From: Canna indica | Taxonomy: Eukaryota; Streptophyta; Magnoliopsida; Zingiberales; Cannaceae | Direction of reading: 5' to 3' | DNA length: 64,000 bases | NCBI GenBank assembly: GCA_034359265.1 | Contig: CP136896.1 | Coordinates: 9,579,501 to 9,643,500 of the forward strand | In this document: in pieces, positions 1-10,286 of the stretch | Numbering within the stretch: position 1 is the first letter of the stretch | How the letters are laid out: each line of letters starts with the position of its first letter | The notes under the pieces: model-generated | What the model was told of the DNA's origin: nothing | The model's input: only the letters and a program-made list of their open reading frames with translations | Databases searched by the model: none | Translations under genes and position numbers: made by a program

Positions 1-82
1 CTAATTTGTAAGTCCTTATATGAGGTGTTATATTCATTAATTAAATGATATCAAATGACTATAGCAAATTATATATTTGCAG

Positions 83-1501
83 CGCAAACAACACAAGGAG
101 GAACCTTCGTCGCAAATACACCGGCCCATGCCTTGCAACGAACCCCATTGACCGATGTTGGAGGTGCAGGGCTGACTAGGAGAACGACCACAAGCGGCTC
201 GCCTGGTGTGCCAAGGGCTTTGGCCGCAACGCCATCGGTGGTCTACGAGGAAAGATCTACATTGTCACCGACGCCTCTGATGATGACCTCCTCAAACCTC
301 GCCGAGGCATCCTCCGCTTCGGTGCAACACGCAATAAGCCCCTCTGGATCATCTTCGCTTGCGACATGGTCATCAAGCTGCAGCAAGAGCTGATGATCAA
401 TAGCTATAAGACCATAGACGCTCGTGGTGCCAATGTGCACATCGCCTACGGTGCTGGCCTCACCATCCAATTCGTGCAGCACGTCATCATCCACAACCTC
501 CACATCCACGATATCCAACCCTCCTCCGGTGGCAACATCAGGGACTCTGAGGATCATTGGGGGATTAGAACCCAAAGCGATGGTGATGGTGTTAGCATCT
601 TTGGCTCATCCAATGTTTGGGTTGACCATCTCTCCATGTCCAACTGCGTTGACGGCCTCATCGATGCCGTCAGTGGCTCAACCGCCATTACCATCTCCAA
701 TTGCCACCTCACCCGTCATAATGATGTAACTGATATATATCTTTGAGTTATATATAACATTATTCAACACAATCGCTTGATTAAGCATACGTATGTTTGA
801 TTGCATGAATACCTTTTCAGGTGATTTTATTGGGTCACAGTGACTCGTTCGCAGAAGATGCTAAAATGCAAGTCACCGTTGCTTACAACCACTTCGGACG
901 TGGTCTTGTTCAGAGGATGCCGAGGTATGCAAGCATATATACATGCACTAATTTATTGATTGCAATACTAATATATTATATTTAATTTTTTACATTTGCA
1001 TATGTTTGTTGCAGGTGTCGATGGGGCTTTTTCCATGTAGTGAACAATGACTACACCCACTGGATAATGTATGCAATTGGCGGCAGCCAACATCCTACCA
1101 TCATCAGCCAAGGCAACCGATTTCTTGGTCCACCAAACCGAGCAGCCAAGGAGGTAATTAAGTAATTGACTTTAGTTATATATAACAATATCCCATGATA
1201 TTTATATATTGAATTATTAGTCAAGATTGTCTTTGATCACAAATTTAAATATATATATATATATATACAATTAATCCAGGTGACTCATAGAGACTACGCA
1301 CCAGAGTCTATGTGGAAAAATTGGAATTGGAGATCCGAGGGTGACTTGTTTAAGAATGGGGCCTTCTTTGTAGAGTCGGGAGCTAAATTTCTTGTAAATT
1401 TCTCCAAATATGATTTCATTAAGGCAAAACCAGGGAGTTTCGTTGGTCGGCTCACTCACTTTTCCGGGTCTCTCAATTGCAAACGAAATCATCCTTGTTG
1501 A
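83..1501 (+). pseudogene. Pectate lyase (PL1 family), 3' four exons, premature stop
   Basis: Pectate lyases cleave de-esterified homogalacturonan in the cell wall by beta-elimination; plant members of the LAT59/P59 type are secreted and often pollen-expressed. Visible coding exons are 83-725, 821-924, 1015-1153 and 1280-1501, all with GT-AG introns, and the frames join exactly (369 codons including the stop). Family landmarks are clear: NPIDRCWRC near the start, [77 protein letters not shown], and a C-terminal KPGSFVGRLTHFSG ending in NHPC. The N-terminus and signal peptide lie upstream of the window. Codon 177-179 is TAG where the family has Trp shortly after NPIDRCWRC, a single G-to-A change, so the product would stop before the catalytic domain. 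Everything downstream is otherwise open and well conserved, which suggests a recent null allele or a base error. I am confident of the family and fairly confident of the stop. Confidence 0.88.
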
Positions 1502-1667
1502 TGTTTCAATCTATTAATGTACGATGCTGACAATTGTAGTGTGAATATGTATAAGAGAAAACATGAGAGCTGAGTAGTGAATCTGTGACTTATTTTTTTT
1601 CACTTGATGTCTTTATTTGTAAGCATAGATTTACAATTTTTTTAAGATTTTCAAGTAATGAATCATT

Positions 1668-2129
1668 TGTTAGACGTGATTTATAAATAAAGTGATTTAT
1701 AAATATATGGTCCACATCATCATTTGATGTGGACCACTTATCTTCACGTGTCTATCCTTATGTGGTCCACATATTATGTAGTTTTACCATTTTACCCATG
1801 TCTATCTCAAACCCGGTTCAAGCCTATCCTTCCACCTTTGATGGCAAGGTGCGTATATAAATAGGTCGGGATACTCATAGGTCCCCATACTCATTCCTAC
1901 CTTTCTACACCATCTACTGAGGGTCCCGAATAGAGTATTGGAAGGCCTATTGAGGAAGGTTCACAGGAGCAAGAAAGAGTACCTGAGCAGCGTATCAATA
2001 CGGTATCAATGGCAGGAGGTTAGTCATGATTATACGCTTCCGCAATCATACATGTCATGTTCTATTGTTGATATAATCATGTCCTTAAAAATAGACCATG
2101 TCATGTTCTACATAATTAAAGTTCTAACA
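1668..2129 (+). repeat. 5' LTR of the Copia element
   Basis: 462 bp, TGTTAG...CTAACA. It contains an inverted pair, GGTCCACATCATC and GATGTGGACC (about 1710-1735), and a TATATAAATA box near 1854-1863 followed by a plausible transcription start. It is 16 bp shorter than the 3' LTR because that copy has one extra unit of a short direct repeat; the rest differs at only a few sites, so the insertion is fairly recent. Confidence 0.95.
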
Positions 2130-2131
2130 TG

Positions 2132-2143
2132 TGGTATCAGAGC
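2132..2143 (+). other. Primer binding site (tRNA-iMet type) of the Copia element
   Basis: TGGTATCAGAGC, two bases after the 5' LTR, is the standard plant primer site complementary to the 3' end of initiator methionine tRNA. It confirms the LTR boundary and the plus orientation. Confidence 0.93.
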
Positions 2144-3743
2144 TGTTTTTCTCCGCCTTGATTAAGTTCTGGTTTTTCAATTTTGTTTCCATTTTTCCGT
2201 GCTTTTCTTCTTCCGTGCATGTTTCCGGTGACGTCGGTCGTCAATGATGGTGCAGCAATTTTTCTCTCATCGGCCAACAGAGAGAAGAAGGGACACGCAG
2301 AAGGATCTATTCAAGCACCTGTTCATAAGTGGGTTGCTGAATCAAATCCTTGCTGAGTCCATGGAAAGCTGCAGACGGCACGCCCACCGGGTCCAAATTC
2401 ATGCACATGAAGGCAGTGAGTTTCCTGTACGTGGGAAGAAGATGGGAAGATGGGCTATTGGATTTTGGATCCAATATAATGGATCTTGGATTAACCTTCT
2501 TATTTGCATGGTTCAAGTTAATCAGGTTCAAATCCAATTTAATGGATTTTGAACCCATTAAGGCACACCCATTTTTAAAATGATTTTAAGTTATTGGATC
2601 CGGTTTTTTTTACCTTTTGTACCCGTTAACTATTTTATATTTAATTTAAACCCGGATCCATTGCTCTTCTCCACCTGACCCGCAACTTATGAGATTTGGT
2701 TCGGTTCATGGAGTCAGGTTTATTTCAAAAATCAGAGTTGGTCCGGTTCAAATTAATTGAACCCAGTCCAATTTCTTTTGTTTGGGTTGATTTTAATTTC
2801 TGGTTTGGTTTATTCTGGTTCATATCTGGTTTAAATAAAACTTCTGGTCCGATTCAAATAAATTGAAATCAGATCCAATTTGATTTAATTTTTGGTTCAT
2901 TTGAAATTTCTCATTGGTTTAAAGTTGGTTCAATGTTGGTTGGGTCAACCTAGATCTAATTTGGGTTTTCAAATTTGATTTCTTTGAAATTACATATCTA
3001 ACCCAATCTAAAATTTCATGAACTAGAAGAATTAATTGATTAAAACCAATTAGCAGTAAATCATTTTATATATTGTGTTAAATCATGTTACATGAATATA
3101 ATTATTTACTGCTCTAATTATTGCATTGATAAATTATGATCTTGCATTTACTTGTCATATCATACTTGTTAAATAAATTAACTATGCTATGTTGTAGTTA
3201 ATTATAATGCATATGCCAAGTTATATCATATAATTATTTATGCAACATTATGATGTCATCTGACCCATAAAATTTGACTAATTAAGGAGTAGCCACAACA
3301 TCCTTAGTTATGTTAAATTATATATTAGGTAATTGGTCACATAATTTTAACTAATTAAAGAGTAGCCACAACATCTTTAATTATATTAAAATTATATAAA
3401 TTGGCAATTCTTAGGTCACATATAGATATATATGATATCAAATTGTAATTACCCATTTAGAGTATGATAAATCTTATCCCACAATAATTTTTGTCAGACT
3501 TATATGGTTAATTAGTGCGAAATAATAGGTTATATTTTCCTAATTAGCCCACAAGTATTAGGAAAAAGGTATATAATTTTATTAGTTTCACATAAAGTTT
3601 AAACATGAGTCCTAAAATAAAAACTTAGCCCACAGGCAGTTTTCTATTGCATTGACCCATGTTATTTCTATTTTTCCTGTTTACATTGGTAAAACTTGAA
3701 ATCTATATTTGCCTTTATTTTTCATGAACATGTATTTTCCTAA
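2144..3743 (+). other. Copia leader, non-coding
   Basis: About 1.6 kb between the primer site and the first gag-like codons. It is AT-rich, has no frame resembling a retroelement protein, and includes a TTTTGGTT/CCGGTT-rich low-complexity stretch at roughly 2600-2950. Two similar blocks (about 3270-3330 and 3350-3420) repeat the words TTAATTAAAGAGTAGCCACAACATC. A TTGCAG resembling a splice acceptor ends at 3750, so a spliced leader that supplies the gag start codon is possible. Confidence 0.6.
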
Positions 3744-4367
3744 ATTGCAGCAACTCAAGCTATTAATTTTATAGACATTCCTGAATTAACTGGGGACAAC
3801 TATAGAACCTGGAAAGAGAGAATTCTTCTCCATCTGGAGCAGTTTGAGTCTTCAGACAAATCCTTAGCCAGCACCCTGATGAATAAACTGTCATCAATGA
3901 GGCTCACAGGAGTAAAAGGTGTGCGCGAGCACATCATGGAAATGAGGGATATAGCGGCTCAACTCAAAAAATTAGAGGTTGAAATGTTCGATTCCTTTAT
4001 TGTGCATTTTATTCTAAATTCTTTACCTTCGCAATATGGGGCCTTTAAAATCTCCTATAACACACATAAGGAGAATTGGTCAATCAATGAATTACTGACT
4101 ATGTGTGTACAAGAAGAAGGAAGGCTACTTGCAGAAATGGGAGAGAATGCACATTTGGCTCTTCAAGGAAAGAGGAAAAAGGAGTTCAACAAGCATAAAG
4201 GAAAAGGCACACCAGTCATCAAAGGTGACATCAAGAAAGAGTCCAAGTGTTACTTCTGTAAAAAGAAGGGGCACGTAAAGAAGGACTGCACCAAATACCG
4301 AATCCAAGTGTTACTTAGCCAATACCCTGCAGGGCTTTCAAAACCACAGGAAGCCAACGGGAAGTGA
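3744..4367 (+). pseudogene. Copia gag (capsid/nucleocapsid), truncated and startless
   Basis: The open frame from 3744 begins right after an in-frame TAA and reads the usual N-terminal gag block (ELTGDNYRTWKERILLHL), but jumps directly to the SDKSLASTL block. In relatives a longer segment lies between these, so an internal in-frame deletion is likely. The first ATG is only at 3879. Later blocks are normal: VREHIMEMRDIAAQLK, FILNSLPSQYG, ISYNTHKENWSINELLTMC. A CCHC zinc knuckle, CYFCKKKGHVKKDC, ends the nucleocapsid part at about 4245-4290. The frame then ends in unrelated residues at 4367 where relatives continue into protease. Confidence 0.88.
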
Positions 4368-4380
4368 GCATTGCATCTAT

Positions 4381-5265
4381 ACTGGAAATGGAGTGCGCTC
4401 ACTTGTATAGGCAGTAGGAACATGCAAATTAACTTTAAGTAGTGGTTTTGTTTTGATTTTAGAAAATACATTTTATATTCCAAATTTTTCCAAAAACTTG
4501 ATATCTGTTTCAAGACTGCTACCTTTTGGATATTCCTTTAATTTTTCAGATTCATCTTGTTTCTTGTTTTATAAATCTGATTTTATTGGAAAAAGTATTC
4601 TGGTAGACGGTCTTTTCAAAATAGAATTGCAAAATATTTCTTATAATAAAACTTTGCATGTTCAACAAATTGCGGGTATTAAAAGAAGTGTTGTAAAAGA
4701 TAACTCCTCTAAATTATGGCACCGAAGGTTAGGTCATATATCCATTGAAAGGGTAAAAAGACTGGTAAATGAAAAGGTACTTGATACTTTGGATTTTACC
4801 GACTTTGACACTTGTATAGACTGCATTAAAGGAAAGCAGACTAATATGTCAAAGAAAGGTGCCAAGAGAAGTTCCGACATATTGGAGATCATACATACGG
4901 ATATATGTAGTCCAAACATGGACTCGTGTGGTCAGAAATATTTCATTTCCTTCATAGATGATTACTCACGATATATGTATATCTACTTGCTTCATAACAA
5001 GCACGAAGTATTGGATGCCTTTAAAGTTTTCAAGACAGAAGTAGAAAAACAATGCGGTAAGCAAATAAAAATCGTGAGATCAGATAGGGGAGGTGAATAT
5101 TATGGTAGATATACTGAGGATGGACAAGCACCCGGTCCATTGTGCAAAGTTCCTTCAAGAGAATGGGATAATTGCCCAATACACCATGCCGGGATCTCCA
5201 GATCAAAATGGTGTTGCAGAAAGAAGGAACCGAACATTATTGGACATGGTACGGAGTATGCTTAG
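4381..5265 (+). pseudogene. Copia pol, pre-integrase and integrase N-terminal half
   Basis: The frame starts in the segment that follows protease in relatives, with an in-frame TAG at 4408-4410. It then runs through the pre-integrase HHCC zinc-binding region (LWHRRLGH...CIDCIKGK) into the integrase core: HTDIC contributes the first catalytic Asp and FIDDYSRYMY the second. No protease active-site D-S/T-G is present between the gag zinc knuckle and this frame; the intervening stretch is too short to hold one. At about 5110-5150 the frame changes and the remaining integrase continues in another frame. Confidence 0.88.
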
Positions 5266-6565
5266 CAGCTCGAAGCTTCATAAGTACTTGTGGCCTGAAG
5301 CACTTAAGACAACAGTGTATATATTAAACCGGGTTCCAACCAAGGCTGTTACTAAAACGTCATTTGAGTTATGGAAAGGTTGGAAACCGAGTTTGCAACA
5401 TATACGCGTATGGGGATGCCCGTCTGAAGTGAGGATTTATAATCCACAAGAGAAGAAGCTAGACCCAAGGACTATAAGTGGGTATTTCGTTGGATATACC
5501 GAAAAGTCTAAGGGATATAGATTTTACTGTCCTTCTCATAGTACTAGGTTTGTGGAATCTAGAAATGTTAAATTTCTAGAAAATGACTTGATTAGTAGGA
5601 GTGATCTTTTTCAGAAAGATCATTTGGAGGAATCCACTCCTGACTCAAGTGAAAGATTGGTTGTGATTCACAATGCAGCTCTTCCAGGTGTTCAACAAAT
5701 AGTCGACAACAATCAAGTAGATCTTGGTACTCAACAATTACCGGACACTGTTGAGGAACCAGTTGTACAACAGGCTCCTCGAGAGCCTGATGATGCAACA
5801 TTAAGAAGATCTACTAGGATTAGAAAGTCAGCTATTCCTAGTGACTATGTAGTGTATCTGCAGGAGTCTGACTACAATATTGGGGCCGAAAATGATCCAG
5901 AAACATTTTCACAAGCTATAGATAGCAGTGAATCTAAGTTGTGGTACAATGCTATGAAGGAAGAGATGGATCCAATGGTTTCAAATGAAGTCTGGGATCT
6001 TGTCGAATTGCCTAAAGGTTTTAAGGCCATAGGGTGTAAATGGGTCTTCAAAACCAAAACGGATTCTCTGGGCAATATCGAAAGACATAAAGCCAGACTA
6101 ATAGCCAAAGGATTTACTCAAAAGGAAGGGATCAATTACTCGGAGACCTTTTCTCCAGTATCAAAGAAAGATTCCTTCCGTATCATTATGGCATTAGTGG
6201 CCCATTTTGACTTGGAACTGCACCAAATGGATGTGAAAACGGCATTCCTCAATGGTGAGCTAGAGGAAGAGATTTATATGAAACAACCAAAAGGATTTTC
6301 CTCTAATAAAAGTGAGCATTTGGTTTGCAAGCTCAAGAAATCCATATACGGATTGAAACAAGCCTCCCGTCAGTGGTATTTAAAGTTTCATGATGTCATC
6401 TCTTCATTTGGTTTCGTAGAGAACATCATGGATCAATGCATATATCACTTAATCAGTGGGAGTAAAATTTGTTTCCTTATTTTATATGTAGATGACATTT
6501 TACTTGCAACCAATGATAAAGGGTTGCTATATGAGGTGAAACAATTTCTTTCTAAGAGTTTTTGA
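5093..6565 (+). pseudogene. Copia pol, integrase C-terminal part and reverse transcriptase
   Basis: After the frame change the conserved core resumes with FLQENGI and GVAERRNRTLLDMVRSML, which carries the third catalytic residue (Glu) of the DDE integrase. The GKS-type region (YFVGYTEKSKGYRFYCP) and a hydrophilic linker follow. Reverse transcriptase starts near 5930 (WYNAMKEEMDPM, GCKWVFKTK, RHKARLIAKGFTQKEG) and includes HQMDVKTAFLNG and the catalytic YVDDILLA at about 6486-6510. The frame ends with an early TGA at 6563-6565, caused by one extra T in a run. Confidence 0.9.
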
Positions 6566-6566
6566 C

Positions 6567-7466
6567 ATGAAAGATATGGATGAGGCATCTTATGTCATTG
6601 GCATCAAGATCCATAGGGATAAACCTCAAGACATTTTAGGTCTATCCCAGGAAACCTATATCAATAAAGTCTTAGAGAGATTTCGGATGAAAGATTGCTC
6701 ACCAACTATAGCACCCATTGTAAAAGGTGACAGATTTAGTCTTAGCCAATGTCCCAAAAATGATTTCGAAAGGGAACAGATGCAAAATATTTCATATGCT
6801 TCGGCCGTTGGCAGCCTCATGTACGCTCAAGTTTGTACAAGGCCCGACATAGCATTTGTTGTTGGAGTATTAGGAAGATTTCAGAGTAATCCAGGGATAG
6901 ACCACTGGAAAGCTGCAAAGAAGGTGATGAGATACCTTAAAGGTACCAAGGATTACATGCTCATGTATAAGCGGACTGCCAACTTGGAGGTTATTGGCTA
7001 CTCTGACTCAGACTTTGCTGGATGTGTCGACTCTCGAAATTCGACATCAGGGTACATTTTTATGTTAGCCAGTGGAGCTGTTTCATGGAAAAGCGCCAAG
7101 CAGACATTGACTGCTACTTCTACCACCGAGGCCGAGTTTGTATCTTGTTTTGAGGCAACCTCACATGGTGTGTGGTTAAGGAGTTTTATTTCAGGTCTAA
7201 GAATCGTTGATTTTATTTCCAGACCTATAAAGATTTACTGTGATAATTCAGCAGCTGTTTACTTGGCTAAAAATAACAAAAGTGGAAGTCGAAGCAAACA
7301 CATCGACATAAAGTATTTAGCCATAAAGGAACGTGTTAAAGACAATAAAGTAGTCATTGAACACATCAGCACTGAATTAATGATCGTCGATCCTTTGACA
7401 AAGGGCATGCCGCCAAATGGTTTTAAGGGTCATGTAGACAGTATGGGACTTGCTTCCTTGATGTAA
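6567..7466 (+). pseudogene. Copia pol, reverse transcriptase end and RNase H
   Basis: This continues pol one frame over from the stop at 6565. It holds the connection region (GSLMYAQVCTRPDIAF, VMRYLKGT) and RNase H with the catalytic acidic residues in YSDSDFAGC, STTEAEF and YCDNSAA, then SRSKHIDIKY and a DPLTKGMP tail typical of Copia. It ends with TAA at 7464-7466 shortly before the purine tract. This part has no internal stop, so the damage lies upstream. Confidence 0.9.
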
Positions 7467-7730
7467 ATTGTAAAGACATTTTATGTTTTTAATTAAGACT
7501 CCTATTTTAATTTGTTATTTCTCATTTTATGGTGTACACATATAGTTTGAGAATAACAATTTAGTTGGACCTAGAATAAACATAAGGTTTATTCATAAAG
7601 TTATTTTGGATTGAAATGCATTGTGATACATAGAAGATAATACTCGCTTAAAGAGGACTTATCGCTATGATTCGTGTGTTTTATTCCATCTAAAGCAGAT
7701 ATGAGAATTTTTGGTATGATAATATATGGA

Positions 7731-7743
7731 CCAAGTGGGAGAA
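7731..7743 (+). other. Polypurine tract of the Copia element
   Basis: CCAAGTGGGAGAA lies immediately 5' of the 3' LTR start TGTTAG. A purine-rich AAGTGGGAGA here is the usual plus-strand primer position. Confidence 0.85.
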
Positions 7744-8221
7744 TGTTAGACGTGATTTATAAATAAAGTGATTTATAAATAAAGTGATTTATAAATATAT
7801 GGTCCACATCATCATTTGATGTGGACCACTTATCTTCACATGTCTATCCTTATGTGGTCCACATATTATGTAGTTTTATCATTTTACCCATGTCTATCTC
7901 AAACCCGGTTCAAGCCTATCCTTCCACCTTTGATGGCAAGGTGCGTATATAAATAGGTCGGGATACTCATAGGTCGCTATACTCATTCCTACCTTTCTAC
8001 ACCATCTACTGAGGGTCATGAATAGAGTATTAGAAGGCCTATTGAGGAAGGTTCACAGGAGCAAGAAAGAGTACCTGAGCAGCGCATCAATACGGTATCA
8101 ATGGCAGGAGGTTAGTCATGATTATACGCTTCCGCAATCATACATGTCATGTTCTATTGTTGATATAATCATGTCCTTAAAAATAGACCATGTCATGTTC
8201 TACATAATTAAAATTCTAACA
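7744..8221 (+). repeat. 3' LTR of the Copia element
   Basis: 478 bp. It matches the 5' LTR except for a 16-bp tandem expansion near its start (AAATAAAGTGATTTAT present once more) and scattered substitutions. It ends CTAACA followed by the TSD TCATT. Confidence 0.94.
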
Positions 8222-8226
8222 TCATT

Positions 8227-8955
8227 GCTTAATTTTTTTCCTTTTAATTGTGCTAATTAACAACCAGTATAATAAAACATTGTATTAAATTGTATAACCA
8301 AGAAATTAAGGCAAACATTCTTCACTAATTAAGTAATACAATTTATTATACACTATTGACCAATTATATATAAAGCAGTTCATTTAAGAAAACATTACCT
8401 TTTTATTAGCATTTGTCTGACCAATTATTAGAAAAAAGAAAAGTGCACAACAAAGTGGAGTCTGATACTTAGTATGAATAAAAATATGATCTCATTTTAA
8501 TGTATCTAATCACCAAAGATGTCCATCTTCTTAGTATTACACTTTTAATTATGAAAATAATTTATCTAATACGAAGCACGAATTAGCTCAAATATAAATA
8601 TGGCACTATTAATTAAACATGTCAAAATGAGATATGATGATTTCATGACATGTTTATTACATGGGTAACACAAGACGACATGTATAACATGTTTAATAAA
8701 ATAATATACATGTCTCACTTGAATGACATAATCTCATTTGACCCGTTACTAGAACAAATTAATGAGTCTATGCTATGCTATGCAATTTATAAAATCCAAC
8801 TACTTATTCATTCCATCTTCAATTTGAAGAAAAAAAAGAAATGGATATATAAAATACGAAAGAAAATAATGAACAGTGCTTGAGATAATAAAACTCTAGT
8901 TATTTTAAATTAAGTATTTATAGTTAGTTTTAAGGTAAAATACTTGTTAATATAC
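8227..8955. other. AT-rich spacer, nothing recognised
   Basis: About 0.7 kb of AT-rich sequence between the Copia element and the next LTR. Only short chance frames occur (the longest about 77 codons near 8650, low complexity at its end). No conserved motif, terminal repeat or tandem array is seen. Confidence 0.6.
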
Positions 8956-10286
8956 TGTAATACTCGTGCCCGTATTTTTGATTTCAGACTAAGACTCAGT
9001 TTGCGTGTTGGGGCGAATCGAAAAGATCACCGGAGACTGCGGTCTGAGGTATGGCTTACGTGCATGCCAAATTGATTTATTAATGTAATTTTGATCTTGT
9101 TGGAATGGGTAGGGCATCACAAGTCGGTCGGTGCGATCTAACTGAATTTTGGACTCCTTTGGGTACGAACTCTAGTATATGGGCAAATTAACTTATTTAA
9201 TTTGTTTTGGGGAATAGAGCGGGAGCATGTAGCTTGTGCACACATCCCAAGAAGGGGCGCATGCAAACCGAGGAGAAAAGAAGGTTGGCAGTGCTTGGGG
9301 AATTTCGGTGCGAGTTCGTCGAAGGTTCGTCGGAGCATCGCGTGGAGATCTTCGTCCAAGGTGAGTGGACTTAATCCCTTAGGCCATGTTTGCTTCATAG
9401 GATAAGGGATCATTTAATATTCATTATTTGTTTAGTGCATGGATTTGAAAACATTGGGGAATAGAAGAATATAAAATTGATATTATATCCTATGTACACC
9501 GGATTTAAAAAAATCATATCCAATCCACCCTCATTTATTATCCAATCTTATCCTATCATATCCAATGAAGCAAACATACCAATAGGGCATGTTTGCTTCA
9601 TAAGATAAGGAATGATATGATAAGTGATGGATTAATATCCATTATTTGTTTAGTGCATGGATTAGAAGAAAATGGGTATAAATTGATATTATATCTGATG
9701 TACATCGGATTTAAAAAATTTATATCCAATCCACCCTCATTTATTATCCAATCATATCCTATCCAATGAAGCAAACACACCATTAGGGCATGTTTGCTTC
9801 ATAGGATAAGGGAGGATAGGATGGGGGATGGATTAATATCCATTGTTTGTTTAGTGCCTGGATTAGAAAAAATATGAATAGAAGATTATTTATATCCGAT
9901 GTACACCGGATTTAAAAAATTCATATCTAATCATTCTTCGTTTATTATCCAATCCAATCTTTTCCTATCCATCAAAGCAAACATACCATTAGGGTTTTGC
10001 CCTCTCTAGGGCAATTCCATGGAAGTTTATGAGATGGTTTGTGGAAATTCGAAATTTGGTGTCGTTTTGCATGTTTTCTCGAAATTTTTCGATGTTAGAT
10101 AGGATGTGGATGTTTTAGGGCAGCCCTATGAGAGGATTTGGCCGGATAAAAACCCTAACGATAGGGGACCTAGCTCTTAAGCTTAGGGGTAGTTTTAGTA
10201 GTGGGATCATTTCCCTTAGTTGAATTTGTAGAATTTATTCTCTTTGGTGCTAGAAGTAGAGATTGGTTGAGGAATTAGGGAATTGG
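8956..10286 (+). repeat. Gypsy-type LTR, 5' part (split by the Sirevirus)
   Basis: Begins TGTAATACTCGTGCCCGTAT, and its first 100 bp match, in opposite orientation, the right end of the minus-strand LTR at 21008-23642 (shared GAGACTGCGGTCTGAGGTA). The later GGTGAGTGGACTTAATCCCT also recurs in related copies. After the Sirevirus the matching sequence continues at 18012. There is no internal retroelement domain near it, so it is a solo or fragmentary LTR. The terminal pattern TGTAA...GTGACA and the length suggest the Del/Tekay Gypsy group, a tentative call. Confidence 0.6.
9382..9988. repeat. Three tandem Tourist-like MITEs of about 200 bp
   Basis: Copies at 9382-9581, 9585-9782 and 9786-9988 each start GG(C/G)CATGTTTGCTTCATA and end with the inverted counterpart ATGAAGCAAACA(C/T)ACC. 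They are separated by TTA, ATA, TTA and TTA trinucleotides at 9379-9381, 9582-9584, 9783-9785 and 9989-9991, which fits the TTA/TAA target duplication of PIF/Harbinger elements. Internal sequence is shared throughout, including TGTACACCGGATTTAAAAAA. They lie inside the Gypsy-type LTR. Confidence 0.8.

Larger units (their letters stand above)
1668..8221 (+). mobile_element. Ty1/Copia LTR retrotransposon, full length but inactive
   Basis: LTRs at 1668-2129 and 7744-8221 start TGTTAG and end CTAACA, and the element is bracketed by the exact 5-bp duplication TCATT (1663-1667 and 8222-8226). An initiator-Met-tRNA type primer binding site follows the 5' LTR and a purine tract precedes the 3' LTR. 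Internal order is long leader, gag, integrase, reverse transcriptase, RNase H, which defines Copia. All reading frames are broken: gag lacks a visible start and seems shortened, the protease catalytic segment is absent, and pol has a frameshift in integrase and another after reverse transcriptase. The element lies 167 bp downstream of the pectate lyase stop codon in the same orientation, so it could affect the 3' end of that gene. Confidence 0.95.

Noticed and set aside
243..575. Open frame of about 110 codons on the minus strand
   Set aside because: It overlaps the pectate lyase exon, whose frame carries all conserved motifs; the minus frame is a shadow.
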